Part shown: positions 46,927-57,908 of the stretch, piece by piece
How the letters are laid out: every line of letters begins with the position of its first letter
How positions within the stretch are numbered: the first letter of the stretch is position 1
Assembly (NCBI RefSeq): GCF_030297155.1
Contig: NZ_AP028067.1
Coordinates: 2,852,001 to 2,916,000, forward strand
DNA from: Vibrio sp. FE10
GTDB lineage: Bacteria; Pseudomonadota; Gammaproteobacteria; Enterobacterales; Vibrionaceae
Direction of reading: 5' to 3'
DNA: 64,000 bases
The notes under the pieces: generated by a model
The model's database searches: none
Seen by the model: only the letters and a program-made list of their open reading frames with translations
What the model was told of the DNA's origin: nothing
Program-made: the position numbers and the translations under genes

Positions 46927-47125
46927 CTCCTATATATGTGCAACTCAATTATTTCTTTTTTCGCTGACAACATGTTGAGGCTGATCAATAAGTCTCCAAT
47001 AGTGACATTTTCTTACTGTTTTTTTTCACTCTATGAAATATTCCTCACTCTATTTTGTCTGAATTGCAGCTTCCTGATAGGATTCAACTCATAACAACGA
47101 AATAAAATCACCCAAAGGAAGAATA

Positions 47126-47473
47126 ATGACTATCACTATGTTTGGCATTCCGAACTGCGACACCATCAAAAAAGCAAAAAAATGGCTAGAAGCTGAAGGT
47201 ATCGAGTTCGAATTTCACGATTATCGTAAACAAGGCATCACTGAAGAGTTAGTAACAAGCTTCTGTTCAGAGCTTGGTTGGGAGTTGGTGCTAAACAAAC
47301 GTGGTACGACTTATCGCCAACTTACTCAAGAACAAAAAGACACGCTAACGGAAGAAAAAGCCGTGGCTCTGCTTGTTGAACAACCAGCAATGATTAAGCG
47401 CCCAATCTTGAAAGTGGATGGCAAGCTTCATATTGGCTTCAAAGCTGACCAATACGCTGCTATTTTCGCATAA
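47126..47473 (+). CDS. yffB: ArsC/Spx-family reductase YffB
   Basis: 115 residues. Begins MTITMFGIPNCDTIKKAKKWLEA, with the single active-site cysteine of the ArsC/Spx superfamily, then FHDYRKQGITEELV and KRPILKVDGK. YffB is glutathione-linked and not a true arsenate reductase as far as known. It precedes dapE, as in many gammaproteobacteria. Confidence 0.92.
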   Translation: MTITMFGIPNCDTIKKAKKWLEAEGIEFEFHDYRKQGITEELVTSFCSELGWELVLNKRGTTYRQLTQEQKDTLTEEKAVALLVEQPAMIKRPILKVDGKLHIGFKADQYAAIFA

Positions 47474-47570
47474 TCAGCAGTATTAGAACAAATAACAAAG
47501 CGTTGAACCTCCCCTGTTCAGCGCTCAACAATTAATGACTAGACGTTTTATTTAAACAAGGAATTCAAGG

Positions 47571-48707
47571 ATGACAGATAGCCCAACTTTGGCTCTGGCA
47601 AAAGACCTCATTAGCCGTCAATCGGTAACCCCTGAAGATGCAGGTTGCCAAGACCTGATGATTGAACGCTTAAAAGCATTAGGCTTTGAAATCGAAGTGA
47701 TGGTATTTGAAGATACGACGAACTTCTGGGCTCGCCGTGGTACAGAAGCGCCTCTATTTGCTTTTGCTGGCCACACAGATGTTGTACCTGCAGGCCCAAT
47801 TGAGCAGTGGAACACTAAACCATTCGAACCGACTATTGTAGATGGTTTCCTACATGGTCGCGGCGCGGCAGATATGAAAGGTTCTCTAGCTTCAATGATC
47901 GTTGCGGTAGAACAGTTCATCGCTAAGCACCCTGATCACACAGGCTCAATCGGTTTCCTTATCACGTCAGATGAAGAAGGTCCTTTCATCAACGGTACAG
48001 TACGTGTTGTTGAAGCGCTGATGGCTCGTGGCGAGAACATCGACATGTGTATTGTGGGTGAACCATCAAGTACTGAGTACGTCGGTGATGTCGTGAAAAA
48101 CGGCCGTCGTGGTTCTATCACTGGCGATCTAACGGTTAAAGGCACACAAGGTCATGTTGCTTACCCTCACCTAGCGAACAACCCGGTACACAGCTCTCTG
48201 CTTGCGATCAACGAACTAACAACGACCGAGTGGGACAAAGGTAATGACTACTTCCCGCCGACCAGCTTCCAGATCCCCAATGTAAGTGCGGGTACTGGTG
48301 CGTCAAACGTAATTCCTGGTGAATTTAATGTTCAGTTTAACCTTCGCTTTAGCACAGAGTTAAATAACGACGTCATCGTTGAGAGAATCACAACTACACT
48401 CGACAAGTACGATTTCGAATACGATTTGAAATGGACATTCAATGGCGACCCGTTCTTAACAGACGCAGGCTCACTGCTTGATGCTATTGTGGATGCCGTT
48501 GGCCACGTTAATGACGTAAAACCAGCACTACTGACTACAGGTGGTACATCTGACGGACGCTTTATTGCGCGCATGAAGGGGCAAGTGGTAGAACTAGGTC
48601 CAGTTAATGCAACCATTCACAAGGTTAACGAATGCGTGAAAGTAGCTGACTTAGAGAAGCTAACCGACATGTATGAAAGAACACTAGTGAATCTGTTCGC
48701 TAAATAG
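47571..48707 (+). CDS. dapE: succinyl-diaminopimelate desuccinylase
   Basis: 378 residues of the M20/DapE family. Metal ligands are [31 protein letters not shown] and VGEPSS, with the final IHKVNECV. Cleaves N-succinyl-L,L-diaminopimelate in the lysine/peptidoglycan pathway. AAGGAATTCAAGG lies upstream of the ATG. Confidence 0.97.
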   Translation: MTDSPTLALAKDLISRQSVTPEDAGCQDLMIERLKALGFEIEVMVFEDTTNFWARRGTEAPLFAFAGHTDVVPAGPIEQWNTKPFEPTIVDGFLHGRGAADMKGSLASMIVAVEQFIAKHPDHTGSIGFLITSDEEGPFINGTVRVVEALMARGENIDMCIVGEPSSTEYVGDVVKNGRRGSITGDLTVKGTQGHVAYPHLANNPVHSSLLAINELTTTEWDKGNDYFPPTSFQIPNVSAGTGASNVIPGEFNVQFNLRFSTELNNDVIVERITTTLDKYDFEYDLKWTFNGDPFLTDAGSLLDAIVDAVGHVNDVKPALLTTGGTSDGRFIARMKGQVVELGPVNATIHKVNECVKVADLEKLTDMYERTLVNLFAK

Positions 48708-48753
48708 TTCTTTCATCAGCTATTGATAGCATCCAATTATTGAGAGACGCGTT

Positions 48754-49428
48754 ATGACACCAGAGCAGCTTACCGGACAATCAGATTCTCATCTGGAACC
48801 TAGCCTGATTGGCACCAAGACCTTCTTGGTCCACAGTGACGTCAAAGATGATCTGAACAACTTGATTGAAGCTGCTCAACTCGCTGGTTTTAAAATGGAG
48901 ATTGCCAGTGGCTTTCGCGACTATGAAAGGCAATCTCTGATTTGGAACCGCAAGTTTTCTGGTCAAGCACCGATATTAGACTCAGAAAGCCAACCACTGG
49001 ATGCTTCAACACTCAGTGAACATCAAAAGTTGTCGGCGATCCTGAGATGGTCTGCGCTTCCTGGGGCGAGTCGTCACCATTGGGGTTGTGACTTTGATGT
49101 CTTTGCTCGTAATCATTTACCTGAAGGCGCGCAACTACAGCTGGAACCATGGGAATACCTTACTGGCCACCAGCAAGCGTTTTACCAATGGCTTGTTGCC
49201 AATGCATCTCAATATGGGTTCTTCTTTCCTTACAGCCAAGACCTCGGCGGTGTGGCGATAGAACCTTGGCATATTAGCCACCGTAAAGTTTCACAGTTGT
49301 GTTTATCACAGTTATCTCCCACTTTACTTGGCAAGCAACTCCAATCTAAGCCAATATTAGGGTATGAGATAATTATGGAGCAGCTAGACGAGATCTATGC
49401 GCGCTTCGTGGCGAATATCAGTCATTAG
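48754..49428 (+). CDS. M15 family D-alanyl-D-alanine carboxypeptidase
   Basis: 224 residues with the VanY/M15 zinc site: SRHHWGCDFDVF (HxxxxxxD) and EPWHISH, plus ASGFRDYERQSLIW. No obvious signal peptide is visible, so it might be cytoplasmic or use an atypical route. It cuts D-Ala-D-Ala peptides in peptidoglycan recycling or remodelling. It follows dapE by about 46 bases. Confidence 0.88.
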   Translation: MTPEQLTGQSDSHLEPSLIGTKTFLVHSDVKDDLNNLIEAAQLAGFKMEIASGFRDYERQSLIWNRKFSGQAPILDSESQPLDASTLSEHQKLSAILRWSALPGASRHHWGCDFDVFARNHLPEGAQLQLEPWEYLTGHQQAFYQWLVANASQYGFFFPYSQDLGGVAIEPWHISHRKVSQLCLSQLSPTLLGKQLQSKPILGYEIIMEQLDEIYARFVANISH

Positions 49429-49436
49429 GAGCGCTT

Positions 49437-49646
49437 ATGTTGGAGTGGCTTACAAACCCTTGGGTTATCATCATCATCGTGGTTAGCGTTGTGGTGGGTA
49501 ATATTGCTGCGCTCAAACAGACCGCCAATATGGATCTGACAGGTCGTAACAAAACAGAGAAAGACTTAGACAAGCTCAATCAATTGGATAAACAGAACCA
49601 AGAGAAAGCTCAAGAAGATAAGTCCACAGAGAACAAAGACACTTAA
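49437..49646 (+). CDS. DUF2897 membrane protein
   Basis: 69 residues with one N-terminal membrane helix (WVIIIIVVSVVVGNIAAL) and a charged C-terminal tail (KTEKDLDKLNQLDKQNQEKAQ), fitting DUF2897. Starts eight bases after the M15 gene stop; role unknown. Confidence 0.88.
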   Translation: MLEWLTNPWVIIIIVVSVVVGNIAALKQTANMDLTGRNKTEKDLDKLNQLDKQNQEKAQEDKSTENKDT

Positions 49647-49760
49647 CCTAATGCCTTTGATACTCTAGCTCCAACAAGTCAGTTGTGTTGTTATCCCTTG
49701 CTAGCAAATAAACAACACAAATAGACAACAGATAGATAAAACGCTGACAAACAGACATAA

Positions 49761-49787
49761 AAAAGAGGACACAGTGTGTCCTCTTTT
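49761..49787. terminator. bidirectional terminator between DUF2897 and bamC
   Basis: AAAAGAGGACAC (49761-49772) and GTGTCCTCTTTT (49776-49787), loop AGT. It serves the convergent DUF2897 and bamC genes. Confidence 0.88.
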
Positions 49788-49811
49788 TATTTGTCAAAAT
49801 CAGCTCAGGGC

Positions 49812-50858
49812 TTATTCCGCTTTTGCTTCTTTCTTATCTTTGGTTTGATCAGCAACGTGTGCCAATACCGGAACCATTGACTTCAGTAGCTCTTCTTCTA
49901 CTGGCTTACCTGATGCATCCGTTACGTTAATTGACGTACGGTTACCAAGATCACCAAATAAGAAGGTGTAAGTACCTGGCGCTAGATCAATAGGTTGTAG
50001 GCCAATTGTTTCCCAGAATTCATCATCAGGCGCTGCGTATTTCGCTTTCACGGTACCTTGAGACTGGTTACGCTCTTCAAGCTCGAAGCCCATTTGAGGT
50101 AGCAGTTCAGGCAAGCGTTGCCACAATACGTTGTAAGGCGTACGCGCGATAATCACAGGGAAACCACTGCGGTCAGCACCCATTGAAATAGGGATACGTT
50201 TCACTAACTCTTGCGCTTTCAGTGCAGCTTCAGCACGAAGATTTTCATCGTACTTAGCCATCACAAGGTTCGTTAGGAACGCGTTGTAACGCTCTTTATT
50301 GGTTGCCGATACAGGTTTCTCTTCAGAACCTTCACGCCAATCAATCAGGTTAATCTTGAAGCCATGACGATTGTTCGCTTGGAAACGAGAGATAGAATAG
50401 CGGCTGCCAATCTCTACTTCTTCGTCTTCAGAAACCCAAGTTACCCAATCGGTCTCAATGTCGTTCTCTGATTGCTCACGAATGCCAATGCCACGCTGAG
50501 CTAGCATGTCTACCGCGGTTTGCCACACTCGGTCCGCTTCTTCAGCACGAAGAAGCCATAGTGTCACTTCACCGTTTTGACGCTCAGCTCGAGCACCTGG
50601 GATCAGTTCAAGAACCTGTTGAGGCGGACGAATATCCACTTGACGACCTGTACCACCACTGAATTCACCGCTTGGGATATCAAAATTTGGGTAGAACTGA
50701 GGTTGAGCATCTTCAGGCAATTGCCATTGTGAAAACTCAGGTGTTTCTAAGTATTCGAAATCATCTTTGGCTTGGCGACGTTGAGTCGGGCTGCCAGAAC
50801 ATGCTGTAAGAACGAAAACAGCCAGTGACCCAATCACTAGCTGGTGAGAATACTTCAT
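49812..50858 (-). CDS. bamC: outer membrane assembly lipoprotein BamC
   Basis: 348 residues with lipobox LTAC (VFVLTACSGSP) and two BamC/NlpB helix-grip domains (VTLWLLRAEEADRVWQTAVDML and VIIARTPYNVLWQRLPELLPQMGF). Subunit of the BAM complex that folds outer-membrane proteins. It follows dapA on the same strand, as the dapA-nlpB pair of E. coli. Confidence 0.95.
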   Translation of the reverse strand: MKYSHQLVIGSLAVFVLTACSGSPTQRRQAKDDFEYLETPEFSQWQLPEDAQPQFYPNFDIPSGEFSGGTGRQVDIRPPQQVLELIPGARAERQNGEVTLWLLRAEEADRVWQTAVDMLAQRGIGIREQSENDIETDWVTWVSEDEEVEIGSRYSISRFQANNRHGFKINLIDWREGSEEKPVSATNKERYNAFLTNLVMAKYDENLRAEAALKAQELVKRIPISMGADRSGFPVIIARTPYNVLWQRLPELLPQMGFELEERNQSQGTVKAKYAAPDDEFWETIGLQPIDLAPGTYTFLFGDLGNRTSINVTDASGKPVEEELLKSMVPVLAHVADQTKDKKEAKAE

Positions 50859-50906
50859 TTATACTCCTAAATGCCGAAGGTTCGCTTCGGCATCATTTCA
50901 TACGTT

Positions 50907-51785
50907 TTAGTAAATACACGCTTCAGTCATTGCTTGAGCAACAACAGGTTGAGCTGGCTTTGACAATTCAGTCAGCGGTAGACGTAAGCCACCTTCAGCA
51001 ATCAGACCCAATTTGTGAACCGCCCATTTTACGGGAATAGGGTTAGATTCAACGAACAAGTTTTTGTGAAGAGGCATCAAACGCTCATTGATCGCTTCTG
51101 CTTCTTCAAACTTACCTTCTTTCGCTAGTTTGAACATGGTTGCCATATCAGCAGCTGCAACATTATTGGTTACAGAGATAACACCATCACCACCACGCTT
51201 AACAAATTCTAGACCTGTTAAGTCATCACCACTTAGTAAGATAAAGTCTTCGCCACAAAGTTCACGGTGAATTGCAATTCTGTCGAGATCACCCGTCGCA
51301 TCTTTAAGTGCAACGATGTTTTCGATCTCAGCAAGGCGAGCAACCGTTTCTGGTAACAAGTCAACGGCAGTACGACCCGGAACATTGTATAGGATTTGTG
51401 GAACGTCACTAACTTCAGCAATCGCTTTGTAGTGTTGGTACAAACCTTCTTGAGTCGGTTTGTTGTAATAAGGCGTTACGCTCAGGCAACCAGCAATACC
51501 AGAACCGTTCAACAAACGGCTGAATAACACTGATTCGTGAGTGGCATTTGCGCCTGTACCTGCGATAACAGGGATACGACCATCGGCAAATTCAACGATC
51601 TTATTGACGACTTTGACATGCTCTTCAATAGTGAGCGTAGAAGACTCACCTGTTGTGCCAACCGCAACCAGACCATCACTACCTGCAGCAACATGGTACT
51701 CAACCAACTTTTTAAGGCTGTCGAAATCCACTTCACCATCTGTATTAAATGGCGTAACTAGCGCAACGATACTTCCTGAAAACAT
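50907..51785 (-). CDS. dapA: 4-hydroxy-tetrahydrodipicolinate synthase
   Basis: 292 residues from ATG 51785 ([20 protein letters not shown]), with AAGGGAG seven bases before; a 19-codon longer frame is not likely. Schiff-base lysine in [12 protein letters not shown], catalytic Tyr in [12 protein letters not shown], and GTTGES for pyruvate binding. It condenses pyruvate with aspartate semialdehyde in lysine biosynthesis. Confidence 0.97.
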   Translation of the reverse strand: MFSGSIVALVTPFNTDGEVDFDSLKKLVEYHVAAGSDGLVAVGTTGESSTLTIEEHVKVVNKIVEFADGRIPVIAGTGANATHESVLFSRLLNGSGIAGCLSVTPYYNKPTQEGLYQHYKAIAEVSDVPQILYNVPGRTAVDLLPETVARLAEIENIVALKDATGDLDRIAIHRELCGEDFILLSGDDLTGLEFVKRGGDGVISVTNNVAAADMATMFKLAKEGKFEEAEAINERLMPLHKNLFVESNPIPVKWAVHKLGLIAEGGLRLPLTELSKPAQPVVAQAMTEACIY

Positions 51786-51842
51786 GTCTATCTCCCTTAA
51801 TTTATTCTTTTTGCATGTTACTGTAAGCCGATCAATAAACAC

Positions 51843-52160
51843 AAGACATTAAAGTGGCTTACTGGCAACAACTGCATTAAATATTGTCGTATGTTTGAGG
51901 TAAAACGACTTCTAACGTCGTTCTATCTGAAAATTTAGGTCATCTACGCTCAATCTAACGGATAGGGCCAAACTAGATGTCAGTAACAGGTAAGCTGTCG
52001 CAGCGCAGCGTTATCTTGTTTTTTTAGCCTCCTCGATATTCCTAACATTTGTTGCGCACCGGAAGGCGAACGCCTGATAAAAGCCCCCCTCGCACACTTA
52101 TTCCTCTTGTTAACTGTGCTAACATGCATGCATCAATGGAATATATAGAGACGTGATTTT
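51843..52160. other. 318-base spacer between dapA and gcvR
   Basis: Must contain divergent promoters. A TTAACTGTGCTAACATGC stretch near 52109 could be part of the gcvR promoter. I see no gene. Confidence 0.4.
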
Positions 52161-52703
52161 ATGACTCAACATCTAGTAATCACAGCTGTGGGCACTGATC
52201 GCCCAGGTGTATGTAACCAAGTGGTTCACTTGGTCACCCAATCAGGCTGTAACATTATTGATAGCCGCATCGCCCTATTCGGCGAAGAATTTACGCTTAT
52301 CATGCTACTGTCTGGAAAGGCAAACAACATCACTCGTGTTGAAACCACTCTGCCTTTGCTCGGTCAGGAGCACGACTTGATTACGATAATGAAGCGCACC
52401 TCAACTCATGATGTGATTGAGAACTCTTATACCGTAGAGGTCTTCGTTGAGTCAGAAGATAAAATCGGCCTTACCGAGCAGTTCACTCAGTTCTTTGCTG
52501 ACCGCAACATCGGACTCGACTCGCTGAGCGCCCGAACCATCAATAAGTCCAAGGTTCAGCTCGACAACGACCAATTCCATATCTCTATTACCGCTTCTGT
52601 GCAATCAGAATGTAATTTGATGCAGCTACAAGAAGAATTCGACGCGCTGTGTCAGAGCCTATCCGTACAAGGCTCGCTCAACTTTATTAAAAACAGTCTC
52701 TAA
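52161..52703 (+). CDS. gcvR: glycine cleavage system repressor GcvR
   Basis: 180 residues with two ACT domains (HLVITAVGTDRPGVCNQVV and YTVEVFVESEDKIGLTEQFTQFFA). GcvR binds GcvA and holds it in a repressing state when glycine is low. Directly followed by bcp, as in other gammaproteobacteria. Confidence 0.92.
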   Translation: MTQHLVITAVGTDRPGVCNQVVHLVTQSGCNIIDSRIALFGEEFTLIMLLSGKANNITRVETTLPLLGQEHDLITIMKRTSTHDVIENSYTVEVFVESEDKIGLTEQFTQFFADRNIGLDSLSARTINKSKVQLDNDQFHISITASVQSECNLMQLQEEFDALCQSLSVQGSLNFIKNSL

Positions 52704-52715
52704 AAAGGAAATGTC

Positions 52716-53186
52716 ATGAATACGCTAACGGCTGGTGTTCCAGCACCTGCTTTTTCTCTTCCAGATCAAGATGGCAATATCGTATCTCTTGGTGACTTCA
52801 AGGGTAAAAAAGTACTTTTCTACTTTTACCCAAAAGCAATGACCCCAGGTTGTATCGTGCAAGCGGAAGGCCTGCGTGATATCAAAGCACAACTTGATGA
52901 CCTCAATGTCGTGGTTTTGGGTGTGAGTGTTGATCCAGTCAAACGCCTACCAAACTTCGTTGAGAAAAAATCTCTGAACTTCACTCTATTATCAGATGAA
53001 GACCACAGCGTTGCTGAACAGTTTGGCGTTTGGGGCGAGAAGAAATTCATGGGCAAAGTATACGATGGTCTGCATCGTATTAGCTTCCTCATTGATGAAG
53101 AAGGTCAGATTGAACACGTCTTCAACAAGTTCAAAACCAAGACTCACCACGAAGTGGTTTTAGATTACTTCAACCCAGAAGCTTAA
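52716..53186 (+). CDS. bcp: thiol peroxidase Bcp (1-Cys form)
   Basis: 156 residues. Peroxidatic Cys in YPKAMTPGCIVQAEGLRD; in E. coli Bcp a second Cys follows five residues later (GCTVQACGLRD), but here it is Glu, and no other Cys exists in the protein. So the resolving partner must be another protein or small thiol. Reduces peroxides in the cytoplasm. AAAAGGAAATGTC precedes the ATG, 12 bases after gcvR. Confidence 0.95.
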   Translation: MNTLTAGVPAPAFSLPDQDGNIVSLGDFKGKKVLFYFYPKAMTPGCIVQAEGLRDIKAQLDDLNVVVLGVSVDPVKRLPNFVEKKSLNFTLLSDEDHSVAEQFGVWGEKKFMGKVYDGLHRISFLIDEEGQIEHVFNKFKTKTHHEVVLDYFNPEA

Positions 53187-53260
53187 TCTCGATTTCAGAG
53201 AGTTGATTCTCTAAGTTCATACCTAGCGAATCTAAATACACCACTCATTAAGCCAAATGT

Positions 53261-53294
53261 AAAAAGGCGACTATCATCGATAGTCGCCTTTTTT
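53261..53294. terminator. terminator between bcp and perM
   Basis: AAAAAGGCGACTATC and GATAGTCGCCTTTTTT, loop ATC, a strong bidirectional stem. Confidence 0.9.
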
Positions 53295-53343
53295 ATACTT
53301 ATTCAAATTAATAGCTTGTTCAATTACTATTGGCTTTCAGAGG

Positions 53344-54420
53344 CTACTGCTGATGTTCAGGGTCATCATCGAGAGCATGACTCGGTAAGGCATTCCAAAC
53401 CGCTTTCACTAACGTCGCCAGCGGGATTGCAAAGAACACGCCCCAGAACCCCCACAGTCCACCAAACACCAATACCGCAACAATAATAGCGACTGGGTGC
53501 AGGTTCACTGCTTCAGAGAACAGAACCGGAACCAACACGTTACCATCTAGCGCTTGGATGATGCCGTACGCAAGTAACAGCCAGTAGAACTGAGGTTCTA
53601 GCCCCCATTGGAACAAACCAACAATCGCCACAGGTACCGTTACCGCTGCCGCACCGATATAGGGAATCAATACAGAGAAACCAACCGCGACCGCTAACAA
53701 GACTGAATAGCGAAGATCTAAAATCGCGAAGGTTACATAACTCACACCACCAACGATTAAAATCTCGAGAACCTTACCGCGAATGTAATTGGAGATTTGC
53801 TGGTTCATCTCTACCCATACTTTGGTCGCCAAACGACGATTTCGAGGAAGCACTCCACTTGCCATTCTGATCATCTCTTCTTTATCTTTCAGTAAGAAGA
53901 AAATCAGCAGCGGTACAAGAATCAGGTAAACCGCCAGTGTCGCCAAGCTGACAAGAGACGCTAAAGAACCTTTAACAACGCTTTCGCCAAAGCCTAATGC
54001 TTTGTTCTTCGCGTTAGACATAACTGACTCAACAATCTGCAAGTTAGCCAGTTCAGGGTAACGCTCTGGAATCGTCGCGATGAACTTTTGTAGGCTGCCA
54101 TACATGCTTGGAATATCATTGATTAGGTTGCCCACTTGCTCCCAAATGGTCGGTACCAAACCAAATATCGCCAATAGCATCACGCTAAAAAATATTAGGA
54201 TAACCAACATCACCGACGGTGTTCTTGGAACACCTAACCGTTGAAGTTGGGTAACAGGCCACTCAAGCAAGTAAGCCAACACAATTGCCACCAATAATGG
54301 CGCAATTAGGTGACCAAAGAAGTAGATCGTAATAAAGCCGAATAGAATGATGGCAACCAAACTGACAGCATGGGGATCAGAGAAACGTCGTTTATACCAA
54401 CGATTGACCATTTCAAGCAT
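53344..54420 (-). CDS. perM: AI-2E family transporter/permease (PerM)
   Basis: About 358 residues from ATG 54420 (MLEMVNRWYKRRFSDPHAVSLVAI), with AAGGA upstream; the frame is open further but overlaps the neighbour. It has about eight membrane segments and the family signature GFSVLIPYIGAAAVTVPVAIVGLFQWG. Members export varied compounds; the substrate is unknown. The start overlaps the stop of the TusA-like gene by eight bases. Confidence 0.9.
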   Translation of the reverse strand: MLEMVNRWYKRRFSDPHAVSLVAIILFGFITIYFFGHLIAPLLVAIVLAYLLEWPVTQLQRLGVPRTPSVMLVILIFFSVMLLAIFGLVPTIWEQVGNLINDIPSMYGSLQKFIATIPERYPELANLQIVESVMSNAKNKALGFGESVVKGSLASLVSLATLAVYLILVPLLIFFLLKDKEEMIRMASGVLPRNRRLATKVWVEMNQQISNYIRGKVLEILIVGGVSYVTFAILDLRYSVLLAVAVGFSVLIPYIGAAAVTVPVAIVGLFQWGLEPQFYWLLLAYGIIQALDGNVLVPVLFSEAVNLHPVAIIVAVLVFGGLWGFWGVFFAIPLATLVKAVWNALPSHALDDDPEHQQ

Positions 54421-54652
54421 CTGACTGCAATTCCTTTTTAGTGACGAGGAGATGATGGTAATTAGAGCAAACCTCAGTGATGACGTCATAGGCTTGCTTA
54501 GACAAAAAAGTAACAATATCTTTCATCGAGCTATTATCAGAGACATAAATTGACAATGACTGTCCGACTTCTAACTTTACACTGTGACGCTTGGCTAATA
54601 ATAAAGCCATTGGACATCGCTCTTGGCGTAAATCTAGAATATTAGGTGTCAT
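54413..54652 (-). CDS. TusA-family sulfur-carrier-like protein
   Basis: 79 residues. ILDLRQERCPMALLLAKRHSVKL is the TusA/SirA motif with Cys in CPM; the fold continues with VGQSLSIYVSDNSSMKDIVTFLSKQ. TusA relays sulfur for tRNA thiolation, but this is a second, unlinked type and its partners are unknown. Translationally coupled to perM. Confidence 0.86.
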   Translation of the reverse strand: MTPNILDLRQERCPMALLLAKRHSVKLEVGQSLSIYVSDNSSMKDIVTFLSKQAYDVITEVCSNYHHLLVTKKELQSDA

Positions 54653-54829
54653 TCTTGGGCTCGATGCTTATTATAAGGGTCGTATTGTAATCTGTTTTTG
54701 AAAACGCGCCATCATTCATTCACTACCTTCATGATAGCGCACGCACTTGGTAAAGGTTAAATCAGATAAAGAACCAATTTGCATTGCACTTGTCTTACTG
54801 TCAGATGAAACGGAGTATTACTGACTAAT

Positions 54830-56284
54830 ATGTTTAAACGCGCTCGTTCAATTGCTTGCTTATGCATCGCAGCCACATTAAGCACACCAACGTTGGCGAA
54901 TACCAATGGTTTGGAGCTACCGGATATCGGCACCGCTGCTGGCGGCACACTCACTATCGACCAAGAACTTATCTATGGTGATGCCTACATGCGCATCATC
55001 AGAAGCAGCCAGCCCATCGTCAACGACCCTGTTCTCAACCAATATATCGATACGCTCGGCCATCGCCTTGTCGCGAACGCGAATGATGTAAAGACCCCTT
55101 TCCAGTTCTTTATGATCCGTGACCGCAACATTAACGCCTTCGCTTTTTTTGGCGGTTACGTGGCGCTGCACTCAGGTCTGTTCCTGCATGCTCAATCAGA
55201 AAGTGAACTCGCCTCGGTATTAGCGCACGAAATCGCGCACGTTACCCAACGTCACTTAGCACGTAGTATGGAAGACCAAGCTCGTCGTTCTCCTGCGACT
55301 ATCGCAGCACTTGCAGCTTCTGTATTACTGGCAATTGCAGCCCCTGAAGCGGGTATTGCTGCATTAACCGCAACAACGGCGGGTAACATGCAAAGCCAAA
55401 TCAACTACACCCGTAGTAATGAAAAAGAAGCCGACCGCTTTGGTATCAACACGCTCGCAAAAGCTGGATTCGATGTAAATGCGATGCCACGTTTCTTCGG
55501 TCGTTTGGCTGATGAATACCGCTACGCAAGCACACCACCACCAATGCTGCTAACTCACCCATTACCAGAAGACCGAATCACAGATTCTCGTGCCCGTGCT
55601 CGCAGTTATCCGCCACTTAAACTGGCTCCTTCATTAGATTACCACCTAGCGAGAGCTCGTATTGTCGCGCGCTATGCGGGTATCAACAATGATGCGGCCT
55701 TAGATTGGTTTGAACGCAAACTGAAGAAAGCACCGAAAGCCATGGTGCCTTCATTAGAATATGGCCAAGCACTGGTTTATCTAGATTCTAAAAAATTGGA
55801 TAAAGCTGAGCCGATTCTGACCAAGCTCATCAACAGCGATCCAACCAACCTGTTTTATTTAGATGCAATATCAGATCTGCACATTGAACAGAAAAAGCCT
55901 GAGATTGCGATTAAAGAACTTGAATCAGCACTGGTTCGTCAACCAAACAACTCGGTTCTGACCATTAACTACGCCAATGCGCTGATTGAGAATGAAAATT
56001 TCCCAGAAGCCGTTCGCGTATTACAGCGTTACACGCACGATAATCCGAACGACACCAATGGCTGGCACCTACTTTCAAAGGTAAATACGAGCTTAGGTAA
56101 TAGCGACGAAGATCTTGCCGCTCGCGCAGAAATTTTGGCACTGCAAGCCAACTGGAACAAAGCGATTCAGTACTACACGCAGGCCAGCCAAATCGCAGAG
56201 CTCGGCAGCCTAAAACAAGCACGTTATGATGCTCGAATTGACCAGTTAATGATTCAGCGCGAACGTTTCTTATCGCTGCAATAA
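54830..56284 (+). CDS. bepA: periplasmic M48 metalloprotease/chaperone BepA (YfgC)
   Basis: 484 residues. Signal peptide (MFKRARSIACLCIAATLSTPTLA), zinc motif HEIAHVTQRH, ending helices with Glu (NEKEADRFGI) and C-terminal TPR repeats. It degrades misassembled outer-membrane proteins such as LptD and helps their assembly. Length and order of domains are normal. Confidence 0.95.
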   Translation: MFKRARSIACLCIAATLSTPTLANTNGLELPDIGTAAGGTLTIDQELIYGDAYMRIIRSSQPIVNDPVLNQYIDTLGHRLVANANDVKTPFQFFMIRDRNINAFAFFGGYVALHSGLFLHAQSESELASVLAHEIAHVTQRHLARSMEDQARRSPATIAALAASVLLAIAAPEAGIAALTATTAGNMQSQINYTRSNEKEADRFGINTLAKAGFDVNAMPRFFGRLADEYRYASTPPPMLLTHPLPEDRITDSRARARSYPPLKLAPSLDYHLARARIVARYAGINNDAALDWFERKLKKAPKAMVPSLEYGQALVYLDSKKLDKAEPILTKLINSDPTNLFYLDAISDLHIEQKKPEIAIKELESALVRQPNNSVLTINYANALIENENFPEAVRVLQRYTHDNPNDTNGWHLLSKVNTSLGNSDEDLAARAEILALQANWNKAIQYYTQASQIAELGSLKQARYDARIDQLMIQRERFLSLQ

Positions 56285-56409
56285 GCTTGTTTTATTAGCC
56301 GTCATTCTTGGTAAAAGAATAAAAACAACGCTCAACATTACATAATAAAGAAGCCATTCAGGTGGCTTCAACTGAACAACTAAATCAAAAATAATAATGA
56401 GGAAGAACC

Positions 56410-56760
56410 ATGTCTGTCGTGATTTATCATAACCCACGTTGCTCAAAGAGCCGTCAAACTCTCGAACTACTTGAAGCAAACGGCGTACAGCCTGAGGTTA
56501 TCAAATACCTAGACACACCTTTAACTGTCGAACAGCTTAAAGTGCTTTTCACTCAGCTTGGTTTTACCAGCGTGCGCGAGATGATGCGCACTAAAGAAGC
56601 AGATTACAAAGAAGCAAATCTTGGTGATGCAGCGGTGACTGATGAAGCTCTTTTCTCAGCAATGGCAGCAAACCCAAAACTGTTTGAACGCCCTGTTGTT
56701 GTCGCGAACAACAAAGCAAAAATTGGTCGCCCACCAGAGCAAGTACTAGAGATTCTGTAA
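56410..56760 (+). CDS. arsC: arsenate reductase ArsC (YfgD type)
   Basis: 116 residues with active Cys in HNPRCSKSRQTLELL and FERPVVV...KIGRPPEQVLEIL. Glutaredoxin-linked arsenate reductase fold. It lies between bepA and wrbA, as in other Vibrio and in E. coli yfgD; no arsB or arsR is next to it. Confidence 0.93.
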   Translation: MSVVIYHNPRCSKSRQTLELLEANGVQPEVIKYLDTPLTVEQLKVLFTQLGFTSVREMMRTKEADYKEANLGDAAVTDEALFSAMAANPKLFERPVVVANNKAKIGRPPEQVLEIL

Positions 56761-57794
<1,034 letters not shown>

Positions 57795-57837
57795 TATTGA
57801 TTCGATGCTTTAGAGCTTACATAACACCAGAACAACA

Positions 57838-57872
57838 AAAAGCCCTGCGAGATAACTCTTGCAGGACTTTTT
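57838..57872. terminator. terminator between DUF2069 and DUF2066 genes
   Basis: AAAAGCCCTGC pairs imperfectly with GCAGGACTTTTT around an inner GAG/CTC stem. Bidirectional. Confidence 0.78.
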
Positions 57873-57908
57873 CATAATGTCATTTCAATCAGTCATTTTG
57901 GTAGACGA

